Shown here one piece after another: positions 1 through 5,123 of a stretch of DNA of 5,123 bases. A model generated the notes under the pieces. It made no database searches, had not been told where the DNA came from, and saw only the letters and a list, made by a program, of their open reading frames with translations. The translations under genes and the position numbers were made by a program. Location of the stretch: positions 1 through 5,123 of the forward strand of contig CAINOM010000465.1 of the NCBI GenBank assembly GCA_903851455.1. Direction: 5' to 3'. Each line of letters begins with the position of its first letter. Position 1 is the stretch's first letter. This DNA comes from an uncultured Bacteroidota bacterium (lineage in GTDB: Bacteria; Bacteroidota; Bacteroidia; Chitinophagales; Chitinophagaceae).

Positions 1-121
1 AGAGCCGGTTGACAGCTGTGATCCATAGTTCATTTTGAATATGCGATTCGACCTCAACTAATGTCTCTTGCGCTCTTTTGAGTTTATAAGCTACTAGTTC
101 CTGACGCTGCTGGCTATTCAT
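1..121 (-). CDS. HEPN domain protein, N-terminal part (cut by window edge)
   Basis: Only the first 40 residues are visible; the rest lies beyond the left edge. They begin MNSQQRQELVAYKLKRAQET and end in NELWITAVNRL. The pattern of a Tyr-x-Leu-x-Arg-Ala helix followed by a second helix with 'xxAVNRL' is the usual start of HEPN domains of the PF05168/COG1895 type, which normally continue with a Tyr-Tyr-Ala segment. The ATG (121-119) overlaps the TGA of the upstream MNT gene as ATGA, so the two are probably translationally coupled. In known MNT-HEPN pairs the HEPN protein is the toxin, often an RNase with an R-x4-6-H motif. That motif would lie outside this window, so toxicity cannot be judged here. 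The family call is by recognition of a short fragment and is good but not certain. Confidence 0.8.
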   Translation of the reverse strand, partial: MNSQQRQELVAYKLKRAQETLVEVESHIQNELWITAVNRL

Positions 122-432
122 AACAATTGACCCTCTCGTAAAACGTTTTCGTAGAACGGCGTTACTTTATGATTTGCCCACCCCTTTTTTGAATAAATAA
201 ACGGACTGATAATAACGCCCGACTCTAATTCGATGTCATACAACGGGTATGCTATTCTCTTTTGATCGTCCCAGGTGATTTTGTCCTTATTAACAAGCAC
301 TAAAACATCAATGTCTGAGTCTTCTTTGAAATCGCCGCGCGCATAGGAGCCATACAATATCAGTGTAGCATCCGGGTCGGTTGCGGTCACTGATTTTTTT
401 ATCAATTGTAATATATGGTTCTTATCATTCAC
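118..432 (-). CDS. MNT-type nucleotidyltransferase, probable antitoxin of an MNT-HEPN pair
   Basis: A 104-residue minimal nucleotidyltransferase. Residues 28-42 read GSYARGDFKEDSDID, fitting the GS-x10-DxD active-site signature (G28, S29, D40, D42) of MntA-like proteins and DNA polymerase beta-type transferases. The third carboxylate is probably E68 or E70 in the following strand (YDIELESG). In characterised MntA-HepT pairs the MNT protein AMPylates the HEPN toxin and silences it; that role is inferred here from the motif and the ATGA overlap with the HEPN gene. The start is GTG at 432-430. It is the first usable codon after an in-frame TAA and gives the length normal for the family; no ATG lies in frame near it. 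It sits only four bases from the -7 box. Local G+C (about 40%) is lower than in the rightward genes, which is compatible with horizontal gain. Confidence 0.88.
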   Translation of the reverse strand: MNDKNHILQLIKKSVTATDPDATLILYGSYARGDFKEDSDIDVLVLVNKDKITWDDQKRIAYPLYDIELESGVIISPFIYSKKGWANHKVTPFYENVLREGQLL

Positions 433-436
433 ACAA

Positions 437-444
437 CAAAATTA
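437..444 (-). promoter_or_regulatory. Probable promoter -7 box of the MNT-HEPN operon
   Basis: On the minus strand this reads TAATTTTG, an exact fit to the Bacteroidota -7 consensus TAnnTTTG. The -33 position, about 19 bases further upstream, reads TGGA and does not match TTTG, so the promoter may be weak or controlled; the inverted repeat at 454-468 occupies that zone. The GTG start codon begins four bases after the box, implying a leaderless or nearly leaderless transcript. Confidence 0.6.
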
Positions 445-448
445 CAAT

Positions 449-479
449 TTTTAGTGGAAACGTTCCACGCTTACCTTTG
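449..479 (+). promoter_or_regulatory. Probable promoter of the glycosyltransferase-rsmG operon
   Basis: TACCTTTG at 472-479 matches the Bacteroidota -7 consensus TAnnTTTG exactly. TTTT at 449-452 sits 19 bases upstream, one mismatch from the -33 TTTG. The ATG at 486 starts six bases after the -7 box, about where transcription should begin, so the mRNA is probably leaderless or has a leader of only a few bases. Confidence 0.6.
454..468. promoter_or_regulatory. Perfect inverted repeat between divergent promoters, operator candidate
   Basis: The sequence GTGGAA-ACG-TTCCAC has two perfect six-base arms around a three-base centre. It lies between the two outward-facing -7 boxes (437-444 on minus, 472-479 on plus) and covers the -33 zone of the minus-strand promoter and the spacer of the plus-strand one. 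A dimeric regulator bound here could block both. No regulator gene is visible in the window; autoregulation by the MNT-HEPN complex is a guess. Confidence 0.45.
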
Positions 480-485
480 TCAGCA

Positions 486-1607
486 ATGTTGTTACCAGGC
501 ATATTCATTTTGCTGGCTGCGGTCCAGATAGCCTATGCGCTTTGTTTTTTCCGGCGCATATTTTCCATCCCTCCCGCGGCATCTTTGCCCGCTAAGGAAC
601 GCCGCCCTGTAAGCATTATTATCTGCGCGAAGAACGAAGCCCAAAATCTGAAGCAAAACCTGCCTTTAATATTGTCGCAAAGATATAATAATGAATCTGG
701 TGTGGCCCTATATGAGGTAATTGTGGTAAATGACGCCTCCGAAGACAATACAGCCCAGGTACTCAAAGACACGGAGCAGCGGTATACCAATCTCTGGGAT
801 GTGATCGTTCCGGCAGATGCAGTCCGTGGTCTGAAGGGTAAAAAGTACGCATTAAGCAAGGGCGTAGCAGCCGCAAGCCACGATTGGTTGGTGTTCATAG
901 ATGCTGACTGTGCGCCTTCCAGCAATGTCTGGCTCGAAAAAATGGTCGCCCCGCTTTCTGCAGGGAAACAGATAGTAGCGGGCTATGGTGGCTACCATCA
1001 GGATCGTGGCCTGCTCAATGCGTTTATTCAATGGGAGACCATGCACACTTTCCTCCAATACAGCACCTACATCCTCGCGGGAAAACCCTATATGGCAGTG
1101 GGAAGGAATATGGCCTGCACCAAACAGGCCTTCCAAACGGCTGCCGCCTCTCCTACCTGGAATGCCCTGCCATCAGGCGATGACGACTTACTTGTGAGCA
1201 TTGCCGGAACCCCGGATAACGTAGCTGTCGTATGTGACAACATTGCGTTTACTGGTACAAAGTCAAAAGCAACCTGGGCCGAATGGATCAGCCAAAAACA
1301 ACGACACTTGTCCACGGGTAAATACTACAAGCCCGAAATAAAACGGCTGCTCGGTCTATACGGTATCGCTCATGCCGGGCTATGGATCAGTTTTTTTGCT
1401 CTTTTATTTTCCGACCATGTGGTATTCGCAATAATCATCATGGTTATACGTTGTATTGTCTATTGGGTTCTTTGGGGTCAGGTGGCAGCGAAGTTGGGAA
1501 ATAGGAAAATGATTTTTTTATTCCCGCTCTTCGATATAGCATGGATGGTGTATAACTTTGCGTTCTTACCTTACATAACCTGGAAAGACAAGAAAAATTG
1601 GAAATAG
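486..1607 (+). CDS. Membrane-anchored family 2 glycosyltransferase
   Basis: A 373-residue GT2 enzyme (GT-A fold) that should transfer a sugar from a nucleotide-sugar donor at the cytoplasmic face of the inner membrane. The acceptor is unknown. Residues 4-22 form a hydrophobic anchor. The catalytic domain follows: PVSIIICAKNEAQN (41-54), VVNDAS with donor-binding D83, the metal-binding DAD (139-141), a GDDD (231-234) in the place of the catalytic acidic motif, and QKQRH (270-274), matching QxxRW except for the final His. Three hydrophobic segments lie at about 292-309, 312-330 and 342-363, with a Lys-rich cytoplasmic tail. I chose ATG 486 over the longer TTG start at 381, because the extra 35 residues would read through the promoter and palindrome and lack domain character. 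Its end overlaps rsmG. Envelope polysaccharide, glycolipid or carotenoid glycosylation are possible roles; none can be picked from sequence. Confidence 0.9.
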   Translation: MLLPGIFILLAAVQIAYALCFFRRIFSIPPAASLPAKERRPVSIIICAKNEAQNLKQNLPLILSQRYNNESGVALYEVIVVNDASEDNTAQVLKDTEQRYTNLWDVIVPADAVRGLKGKKYALSKGVAAASHDWLVFIDADCAPSSNVWLEKMVAPLSAGKQIVAGYGGYHQDRGLLNAFIQWETMHTFLQYSTYILAGKPYMAVGRNMACTKQAFQTAAASPTWNALPSGDDDLLVSIAGTPDNVAVVCDNIAFTGTKSKATWAEWISQKQRHLSTGKYYKPEIKRLLGLYGIAHAGLWISFFALLFSDHVVFAIIIMVIRCIVYWVLWGQVAAKLGNRKMIFLFPLFDIAWMVYNFAFLPYITWKDKKNWK

Positions 1608-2236
1608 TCTTAAAATACTTCGCCGACTTCACCGAACATCAATTAGCCCAGTTGCAGCAACTGGAGGGTTTGTACAAGGAGTGGAACGAGAAGATAAACG
1701 TCATTTCCCGCAAGGATATTGACTCTTTGTATGAGCGGCATGTGCTGCATTCGCTGGCCATCGCCGCGCTTTGCTCGTTCGATGATGGTGCACAGGTAGT
1801 GGACATAGGCACTGGCGGCGGTTTCCCCGGCATTCCGTTGGCGATCTTTTTCCCGAAAGTCAATTTTGTCCTGGTAGACAGCATTGGCAAGAAAATAAAA
1901 GTAGTGCAGGAAGTAGCAGACGCAATAGGTCTTAAAAATGTGACGGCCATACATGGCAGGGTAGAGGAGATCAAAGGTCGTATGTTCGACTTCGCAGTAT
2001 CCCGCGCGGTTGCACCCCTGGGTGAGTTGTGGAAATGGATAAATCCATTGATACGCATGGGTCAGAAAAGCGACGAATTTCCCAACGGCCTCATATGTCT
2101 CAAAGGTGGCGACCTGACGAAAGAGATAGACGAATCTGGCTTAAAAAGGATCGTGCAGGCATGGAAGATCGATGATATATTTCCCGAGCCGGCTTTTGAA
2201 GAGAAGTTTGTGGTATATGTTCCAAAGCTCGTTTAA
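1598..2236 (+). CDS. rsmG: 16S rRNA (guanine-N7) methyltransferase RsmG
   Basis: A 212-residue SAM-dependent methyltransferase, formerly GidB, that makes m7G at position 527 (E. coli numbering) of 16S rRNA in the decoding region; loss gives low-level streptomycin resistance in several bacteria. The N-terminal helices include LYKEWNEKINVISRKDI (25-41) and YERHVLHSLA (45-54), hallmarks of the family. The SAM loop is VVDIGTGGGFPG (67-78), with acidic D94 at the end of strand 2. SRAVAPL (135-141) and LICLKGG (165-171) are also typical. Length is normal and intact. The start is TTG at 1598: the first ATG in frame is far downstream, and MEIVLKYF is the usual N-terminus in Bacteroidota. It overlaps the glycosyltransferase stop by ten bases, suggesting translational coupling in one operon. 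No stem-loop terminator follows; an A-rich stretch leads into the next promoter. Confidence 0.96.
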   Translation: MEIVLKYFADFTEHQLAQLQQLEGLYKEWNEKINVISRKDIDSLYERHVLHSLAIAALCSFDDGAQVVDIGTGGGFPGIPLAIFFPKVNFVLVDSIGKKIKVVQEVADAIGLKNVTAIHGRVEEIKGRMFDFAVSRAVAPLGELWKWINPLIRMGQKSDEFPNGLICLKGGDLTKEIDESGLKRIVQAWKIDDIFPEPAFEEKFVVYVPKLV

Positions 2237-2256
2237 AAAAAATAAAAGGCAAAGTA

Positions 2257-2286
2257 TTGTTTTTTTTAAAATAATTGCTATTTTTA
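2257..2286 (+). promoter_or_regulatory. Possible promoter of the peroxidase operon
   Basis: TTG at 2257-2259 is followed, after exactly 19 bases, by TATTTTTA at 2279-2286, one mismatch from TAnnTTTG. An alternative -7 is TACTTTCG at 2285-2292, also one mismatch but without a well-spaced -33. Either would give a leader of about 25-35 bases before the ATG at 2323. The region is strongly A+T rich, so chance matches are easy. An inverted repeat AAAATA-attgc-TATTTT (2268-2284) overlaps the -7. Confidence 0.4.
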
Positions 2287-2298
2287 CTTTCGAAAGTA
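2285..2298. promoter_or_regulatory. 14-base perfect palindrome upstream of the peroxidase gene
   Basis: TACTTTCGAAAGTA is a gapless perfect palindrome located 24 bases before the ATG, at or just after the predicted -7 box. Its position suits a repressor operator; it could also form a small hairpin in the leader, though without a loop that is unlikely. The binding protein is not identifiable here. Confidence 0.35.
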
Positions 2299-2322
2299 TT
2301 TTCCAGCTTTTAAAATTACCCT

Positions 2323-3405
2323 ATGAAAAAATCCATCGCAATTCTGTCTTTCGTAGCGCTCGTAGTAGTGGCTTATTCCTGTCGGAAAACTTCCAGCAGC
2401 ACCCCGAACAAGACCGCGTACCTGGACCTGCCAGCTACGCCTTACAATTATTTCGATAGTTTTTTCGTGAGTGCCAATAAGATAGCCACGCTGGGGCGTG
2501 TACTGTTTTATGATGCTCATCTCTCTGTCAACAACACGGTATCATGCGGCAGCTGCCACAAGCAGTCGCTTGCTTTTGCCGACAATGTGCCCTTCAGTGT
2601 GGGCTACCAGGGCGCGGTTACAAAAAGGAATACGCCCACTGTAATTGATGTGCGCCTTAAGGAGTCTTTTTTCTGGGATGGCCGCGAAACTAACATTTCT
2701 AATTTGGCGCTCAGGCCTGTCAGCAATCACGTGGAAATGGGTATAGATGATCCCAATACATTGCCACAGAAGTTAGCTGCATTGCCATATTATGCCGCGT
2801 TGTTTAACGATGCCTATGGGGATGGCCAGATCACAACAGACCGTATCTCAAATGCCATAGGTCAGTTTATGAGTGCGATTAGCTCCGGGCAAAGCAGGCT
2901 GGATATGTACCAGGCTGGCAACACCTCTGCGTTGACTGCCCAGGAGATCCAGGGTAAATTCCTGTTTGATACCAAATACAATTGTGGTTCATGCCACCTT
3001 GGCGGCGGTAGCTTCATGACCAACGGGTATTCCGGCGGTGGCGGCGCTGTATTCCTTGACATCGGTCTCGATAACAGCTATGTTGATATTGGTCGCGGCA
3101 CCATTACCGGGATGACCACAGACAAAGGAACTTTCAACGTACCGAACCTCACTAATGTGGCACTTACGGCGCCTTATATGCACGACGGACGGTACAAGAC
3201 GCTCAACGATGTACTCGATCACTACAGTCACGGTATCATCAAGACGCCAAACCTGGACCCAAGGCTCACAGACAGCACAGGCCATGCAAGGCAGATGAAC
3301 ATTACCGACAACGACAAGCAGGCGATCATAGCATTCCTGAATACACTTACAGACTTCCATGTGATCACTGATCCTAAATTTTCTAACCCATTCAAATCCA
3401 ACTAA
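2323..3405 (+). CDS. Di-heme cytochrome c peroxidase, MauG/CcpA family lipoprotein
   Basis: A 360-residue c-type cytochrome of the CCP/MauG family (PF03150), which typically reduces hydrogen peroxide to water outside the cytoplasm; MauG relatives oxidise other targets instead. The N-terminus is a lipoprotein signal with lipidated Cys20 (VVVAYSC). The residues after it (RKTSSS) lack the acidic surface-export signal known in Bacteroidota, so a periplasm-facing anchor is inferred. Two heme sites are visible: CGSCH at 75-79 and CGSCH at 221-225. FWDGR (117-121), HVEMG with the conserved Glu138, and APYMHDGR (283-290), whose Met286 is the likely axial ligand of the electron-transfer heme, complete the family pattern. 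In classical CCPs a His follows the 'S-I-G' after the first heme site; here it is Tyr95 (SVGYQG). The beta-barrel gene follows after five bases, so the two are co-transcribed. Whether it is a peroxidase or a MauG-like oxidase cannot be settled. Confidence 0.92.
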   Translation: MKKSIAILSFVALVVVAYSCRKTSSSTPNKTAYLDLPATPYNYFDSFFVSANKIATLGRVLFYDAHLSVNNTVSCGSCHKQSLAFADNVPFSVGYQGAVTKRNTPTVIDVRLKESFFWDGRETNISNLALRPVSNHVEMGIDDPNTLPQKLAALPYYAALFNDAYGDGQITTDRISNAIGQFMSAISSGQSRLDMYQAGNTSALTAQEIQGKFLFDTKYNCGSCHLGGGSFMTNGYSGGGGAVFLDIGLDNSYVDIGRGTITGMTTDKGTFNVPNLTNVALTAPYMHDGRYKTLNDVLDHYSHGIIKTPNLDPRLTDSTGHARQMNITDNDKQAIIAFLNTLTDFHVITDPKFSNPFKSN

Positions 3406-3410
3406 TAACG

Positions 3411-4130
3411 ATGAGAAAATGCCTGCTGATGGCTATCCTTTCCCTGGGATGCCTTAAATCTTCCTTTGCCCAGACTGACGCAACTACAACACCTAAAAAA
3501 GATAAAGTGATAGATGAGTACATCGGTGTGCAGTTGAATGGTCTCATCAGGCAGGTTTTCAACTTTAATAACAGTACCGCATCACCTAACGTAAGTCCGT
3601 ACCTGCTCACCTATCATATCAACCTGCATAAAACAGGCTGGGGGCTCAGGCTCGGCGCAGGATATAACTATACTACAACTTCAAGCAATGACGGCATTAC
3701 CGAAGCAAGCACCAAACTGAATGATTTCCAGTTTCGTTTCGGCATCGAAAAAGCTTTTAAGCTCGGCGATAAGTGGAGCACAGGTGTCGGTGCTGATGGC
3801 GTATACATGAGCAATAACGACAACTCCAGCAGCACCGTTCACTCGTTCGATACAACTACCACTGCAACAAAAAACGTCTCCACCAGCTACGGTGGCGGCG
3901 CTATGGCCTGGCTGAGGTACAACATTACTGAACACGTTTTGATCGGTACCGAAGCCAGTTTTTATTATACCAGCGGCAAGGAGACAAATACTATCGATGT
4001 TACCACCAACCAGAATACAGGCGGTGGCGGTTTCCCGATTATCACCACCACGGAAACGGTATCGAAGCCAACGGTAAGTCAGGGCACCTTCACCTCGCCT
4101 ATTTCGTTTTACCTCATTGTGAAATTCTAA
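3411..4130 (+). CDS. Secreted protein, probable outer-membrane beta-barrel
   Basis: A 239-residue protein with a signal peptide at 1-20, cleavage likely after SFA before QT. The mature part starts with a Thr/Lys-rich linker (22-33), then alternates strand-like segments with polar loops, for example GWGLRLGAGYNYTTT (76-90), DFQFRFGIEKAF (105-116), AMAWLRYNI (164-172) and VLIGTEASFYYTSG (176-189). It ends in SFYLIVKF with a terminal Phe, the usual last strand of an outer-membrane barrel recognised by BamA. Loops are rich in Ser, Thr, Asn and Gly, notably about 134-160 and 190-224. I do not recognise a named family; it resembles the small OmpA-like or OmpW-like barrels common in Bacteroidota. 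Five bases separate it from the peroxidase gene, with no promoter between, so a shared envelope role is likely, but none is shown. A C14 lipobox (LSLGC) is a poorer fit than signal peptidase I cleavage. Confidence 0.8.
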   Translation: MRKCLLMAILSLGCLKSSFAQTDATTTPKKDKVIDEYIGVQLNGLIRQVFNFNNSTASPNVSPYLLTYHINLHKTGWGLRLGAGYNYTTTSSNDGITEASTKLNDFQFRFGIEKAFKLGDKWSTGVGADGVYMSNNDNSSSTVHSFDTTTTATKNVSTSYGGGAMAWLRYNITEHVLIGTEASFYYTSGKETNTIDVTTNQNTGGGGFPIITTTETVSKPTVSQGTFTSPISFYLIVKF

Positions 4131-4177
4131 ATACCTTTCAGATGTGAGACGCTCGTGGTTAGGGGCCAAAGGATAAC

Positions 4178-4220
4178 TTGTGGCCTTGGTGTATCTCGTT
4201 GTGCCTTTGTAGTTAATTCG
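4178..4220. repeat. Degenerate TTGTG-rich tandem repeat in intergenic DNA
   Basis: Two imperfect units, 4178-4198 and 4199-4220, each run TTGTG-CCTT-GT and end in TCG. TTGTG-like cores also recur inside the units (4186-4191, 4206-4211). This resembles the CTTTGTG/CCACAAAG-type low-complexity repeats scattered between genes in many bacterial genomes, including Bacteroidota. A short imperfect hairpin (4164-4185, GGCCA/TGGCC plus AAG/CTT with one bulge) overlaps its left end. The remaining bases of the 192-base gap (4131-4322) hold the yebC promoter and nothing else I can support. Confidence 0.5.
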
Positions 4221-4282
4221 TTAATGCCCGATATTTTTTGCGTTCATCCTTTATTTTATATGGGCACTAAAAAAACAATTCT

Positions 4283-4290
4283 TACTTTTG
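4283..4290 (+). promoter_or_regulatory. Probable promoter -7 box of yebC
   Basis: TACTTTTG is an exact match to the Bacteroidota -7 consensus TAnnTTTG. The -33 zone, about 19 bases upstream, reads ATATGG and is a poor match to TTTG. A start of transcription near 4295 would leave a leader of about 28 bases before the ATG at 4323. No Shine-Dalgarno sequence is seen (AACTGATTAT precedes the ATG). Confidence 0.65.
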
Positions 4291-4322
4291 CGCCCTGATT
4301 CTAATTTCAACTAACTGATTAT

Positions 4323-5033
4323 ATGGGTAGGATATTTGAAGTACGTAAATCCTCAATGTTTGCTCGCTATGACCGCATGGCCAAGCAGTTCAGCCGCGTA
4401 GGCAAGGAAATAGCAATAGCTGTAAAGAAGGGCGGTCCCGAGCCGGATACTAACCCCATGCTGCGCCGAGTAATGCAGAATGCCAAGGGGTTCAACATGC
4501 CTAAGGACCGTATTGAGGCGGCCATTAAGAACGCAATGGGCAAGGACACCAGCAACTATGATGAAGTGCTCTACGAAGGCTATGCCCCTCACGGTATTGC
4601 ACTGCTGGTAGTAACCGCAACCGACAACACCACCCGCACAGTAGCCAACGTTCGCTCGCATTTCAACAAAGGCGGCGGAACACCCGGCAACAGCGGCTCT
4701 GTCGTTTTCCTCTTCAAGCACCTCGGTGTTTTTAAGCTGAAATCTGAAGGTCTGAACATAGAGGACATGGAACTGGAACTCATAGACTACGGTCTGGAAG
4801 AAGTAGGCGAAGACAGCGAAGGAAACATAGTGGTACAGTGCGGCTTCACGGACTTCGGCAATATGCAGAAGGCCCTTGAAGAAAAAGGCATTACCCCCAT
4901 CTCTTCAGAACTCGAGTGGATACCACTGAACACAATTGCCGTAACTGAAGAGCAGTCAGAGGACGTATTCAAGCTCATAGAGCGCCTGGAGCAGGACGAC
5001 GACGTGCAGCATGTGTTTCATAATATGGCGTAG
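4323..5033 (+). CDS. yebC: YebC/TACO1 family protein
   Basis: A 236-residue member of the YebC/PmpR family, long annotated as transcriptional regulators. Recent work on bacterial YebC and mitochondrial TACO1 supports a ribosome-linked role in translation of difficult stretches such as proline runs; which applies here is not evident. The N-terminus MGRIFEVRK replaces the MAGHSKWAN form of E. coli and is the version I know from Bacteroidota, followed by the shared helical domain (RMAKQFSRVGKEIAIAVKKGG, 18-38). Domains 2 and 3 carry YEGYAPHGIALLV (84-96), DNTTRTVANVRSHFNKGGG (101-119), GSVVFLF (125-131) and the conserved end EQDDDVQHVFHN (223-234). Length is full and no key segment is missing. 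It stands alone, with its own promoter and a terminator 25 bases after the stop, so it is probably a single-gene transcript. Confidence 0.95.
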   Translation: MGRIFEVRKSSMFARYDRMAKQFSRVGKEIAIAVKKGGPEPDTNPMLRRVMQNAKGFNMPKDRIEAAIKNAMGKDTSNYDEVLYEGYAPHGIALLVVTATDNTTRTVANVRSHFNKGGGTPGNSGSVVFLFKHLGVFKLKSEGLNIEDMELELIDYGLEEVGEDSEGNIVVQCGFTDFGNMQKALEEKGITPISSELEWIPLNTIAVTEEQSEDVFKLIERLEQDDDVQHVFHNMA

Positions 5034-5057
5034 GATTATTGATAAAATGGAAATTAT

Positions 5058-5086
5058 AGGGCGCAAGAAATTGCGCCCTTATTATT
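5058..5086 (+). terminator. Stem-loop terminator after yebC
   Basis: AGGGCGCAA (5058-5066) pairs perfectly over nine bases with TTGCGCCCT (5071-5079) around a GAAA tetraloop. The tail TATTATT (5080-5086) is T-rich but interrupted. The stem begins 25 bases after the yebC stop. An intrinsic terminator is the simplest reading; the short tail makes efficiency uncertain. The T-rich bases on the other side could let it work in both directions. Confidence 0.75.
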
Positions 5087-5123
5087 GCACGCTATCGCCC
5101 CAGCATTCTTTACCCCCCACATC

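Noticed and set aside
381..485. Longer start (TTG at 381) for the glycosyltransferase, adding 35 residues.
   Set aside because: It would overlap the MNT gene, run through both promoters and the palindrome, and lacks a matching domain; ATG 486 gives a normal N-terminal anchor.
2989..3360. Long minus-strand reading frame opposite the peroxidase gene (and similar ones opposite the other genes).
   Set aside because: These are shadows of strongly supported plus-strand genes, with no recognisable protein features.
4164..4185. Hairpin GGCCAAAG/CTTgTGGCC as terminator of the peroxidase operon.
   Set aside because: The stem has a bulge and no T-run follows; it overlaps the TTGTG repeat, so the pairing may be incidental.
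4288..4296. TTGCGCCCT near the yebC promoter is repeated at 5071-5079 in the terminator.
   Set aside because: Nine bases of identity are short. The first copy mostly precedes the predicted transcript start, so pairing within the mRNA is unlikely.
4224..4298. Small ORF of 24 residues (MPDIFCVHPLFYMG...) in the gap before yebC.
   Set aside because: No ribosome site or promoter of its own, and it covers the yebC promoter. Nothing supports it being translated.
5087..5123. Short tail with a C-rich run (TACCCCCCACATC).
   Set aside because: Too short to assign; no gene, repeat or motif can be supported.

Overview
The window looks like chromosomal DNA from a member of the Bacteroidota, probably in or near the Chitinophagaceae/Sphingobacteriia. 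Three things point there. The -7 boxes upstream of genes match the Bacteroidota consensus TAnnTTTG (TAATTTTG, TACCTTTG, TACTTTTG). Genes start without a clear Shine-Dalgarno sequence. The RsmG and YebC proteins have the N-termini I associate with that phylum. The family-level placement is an inference.

Left part, minus strand (1-444): an MNT nucleotidyltransferase gene overlaps by four bases (ATGA) the start of a HEPN-domain gene that runs off the left edge. Together they form an MNT-HEPN toxin-antitoxin type pair. This stretch is more A+T rich than the rest (about 40% G+C by hand count over 121-300). Between it and the rightward genes (433-485) is a compact divergent promoter region with a perfect inverted repeat between the two -7 boxes.

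Middle part, plus strand (486-2236): a membrane-anchored family 2 glycosyltransferase is followed, with a 10-base overlap and a TTG start, by rsmG (16S rRNA m7G methyltransferase). They are probably co-transcribed. Next (2257-4130) comes a two-gene unit: a lipoprotein di-heme cytochrome c peroxidase (MauG/CcpA family) and, five bases downstream, a secreted protein that looks like an outer-membrane beta-barrel. Its promoter region holds two adjoining inverted repeats.

Right part, plus strand (4131-5123): a 192-base intergenic stretch carries a degenerate TTGTG-rich tandem repeat and the promoter of a YebC/TACO1-family gene. That gene is followed by a clear stem-loop terminator. The last ~40 bases hold nothing I can identify.

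Most of the window is ordinary housekeeping and envelope biology. I do not see a clearly undescribed system. The best leads are the shared operator-like palindrome between the MNT-HEPN module and the glycosyltransferase gene, the probable leaderless transcripts on both sides of it, and the peroxidase/beta-barrel pair with its inverted-repeat promoter.
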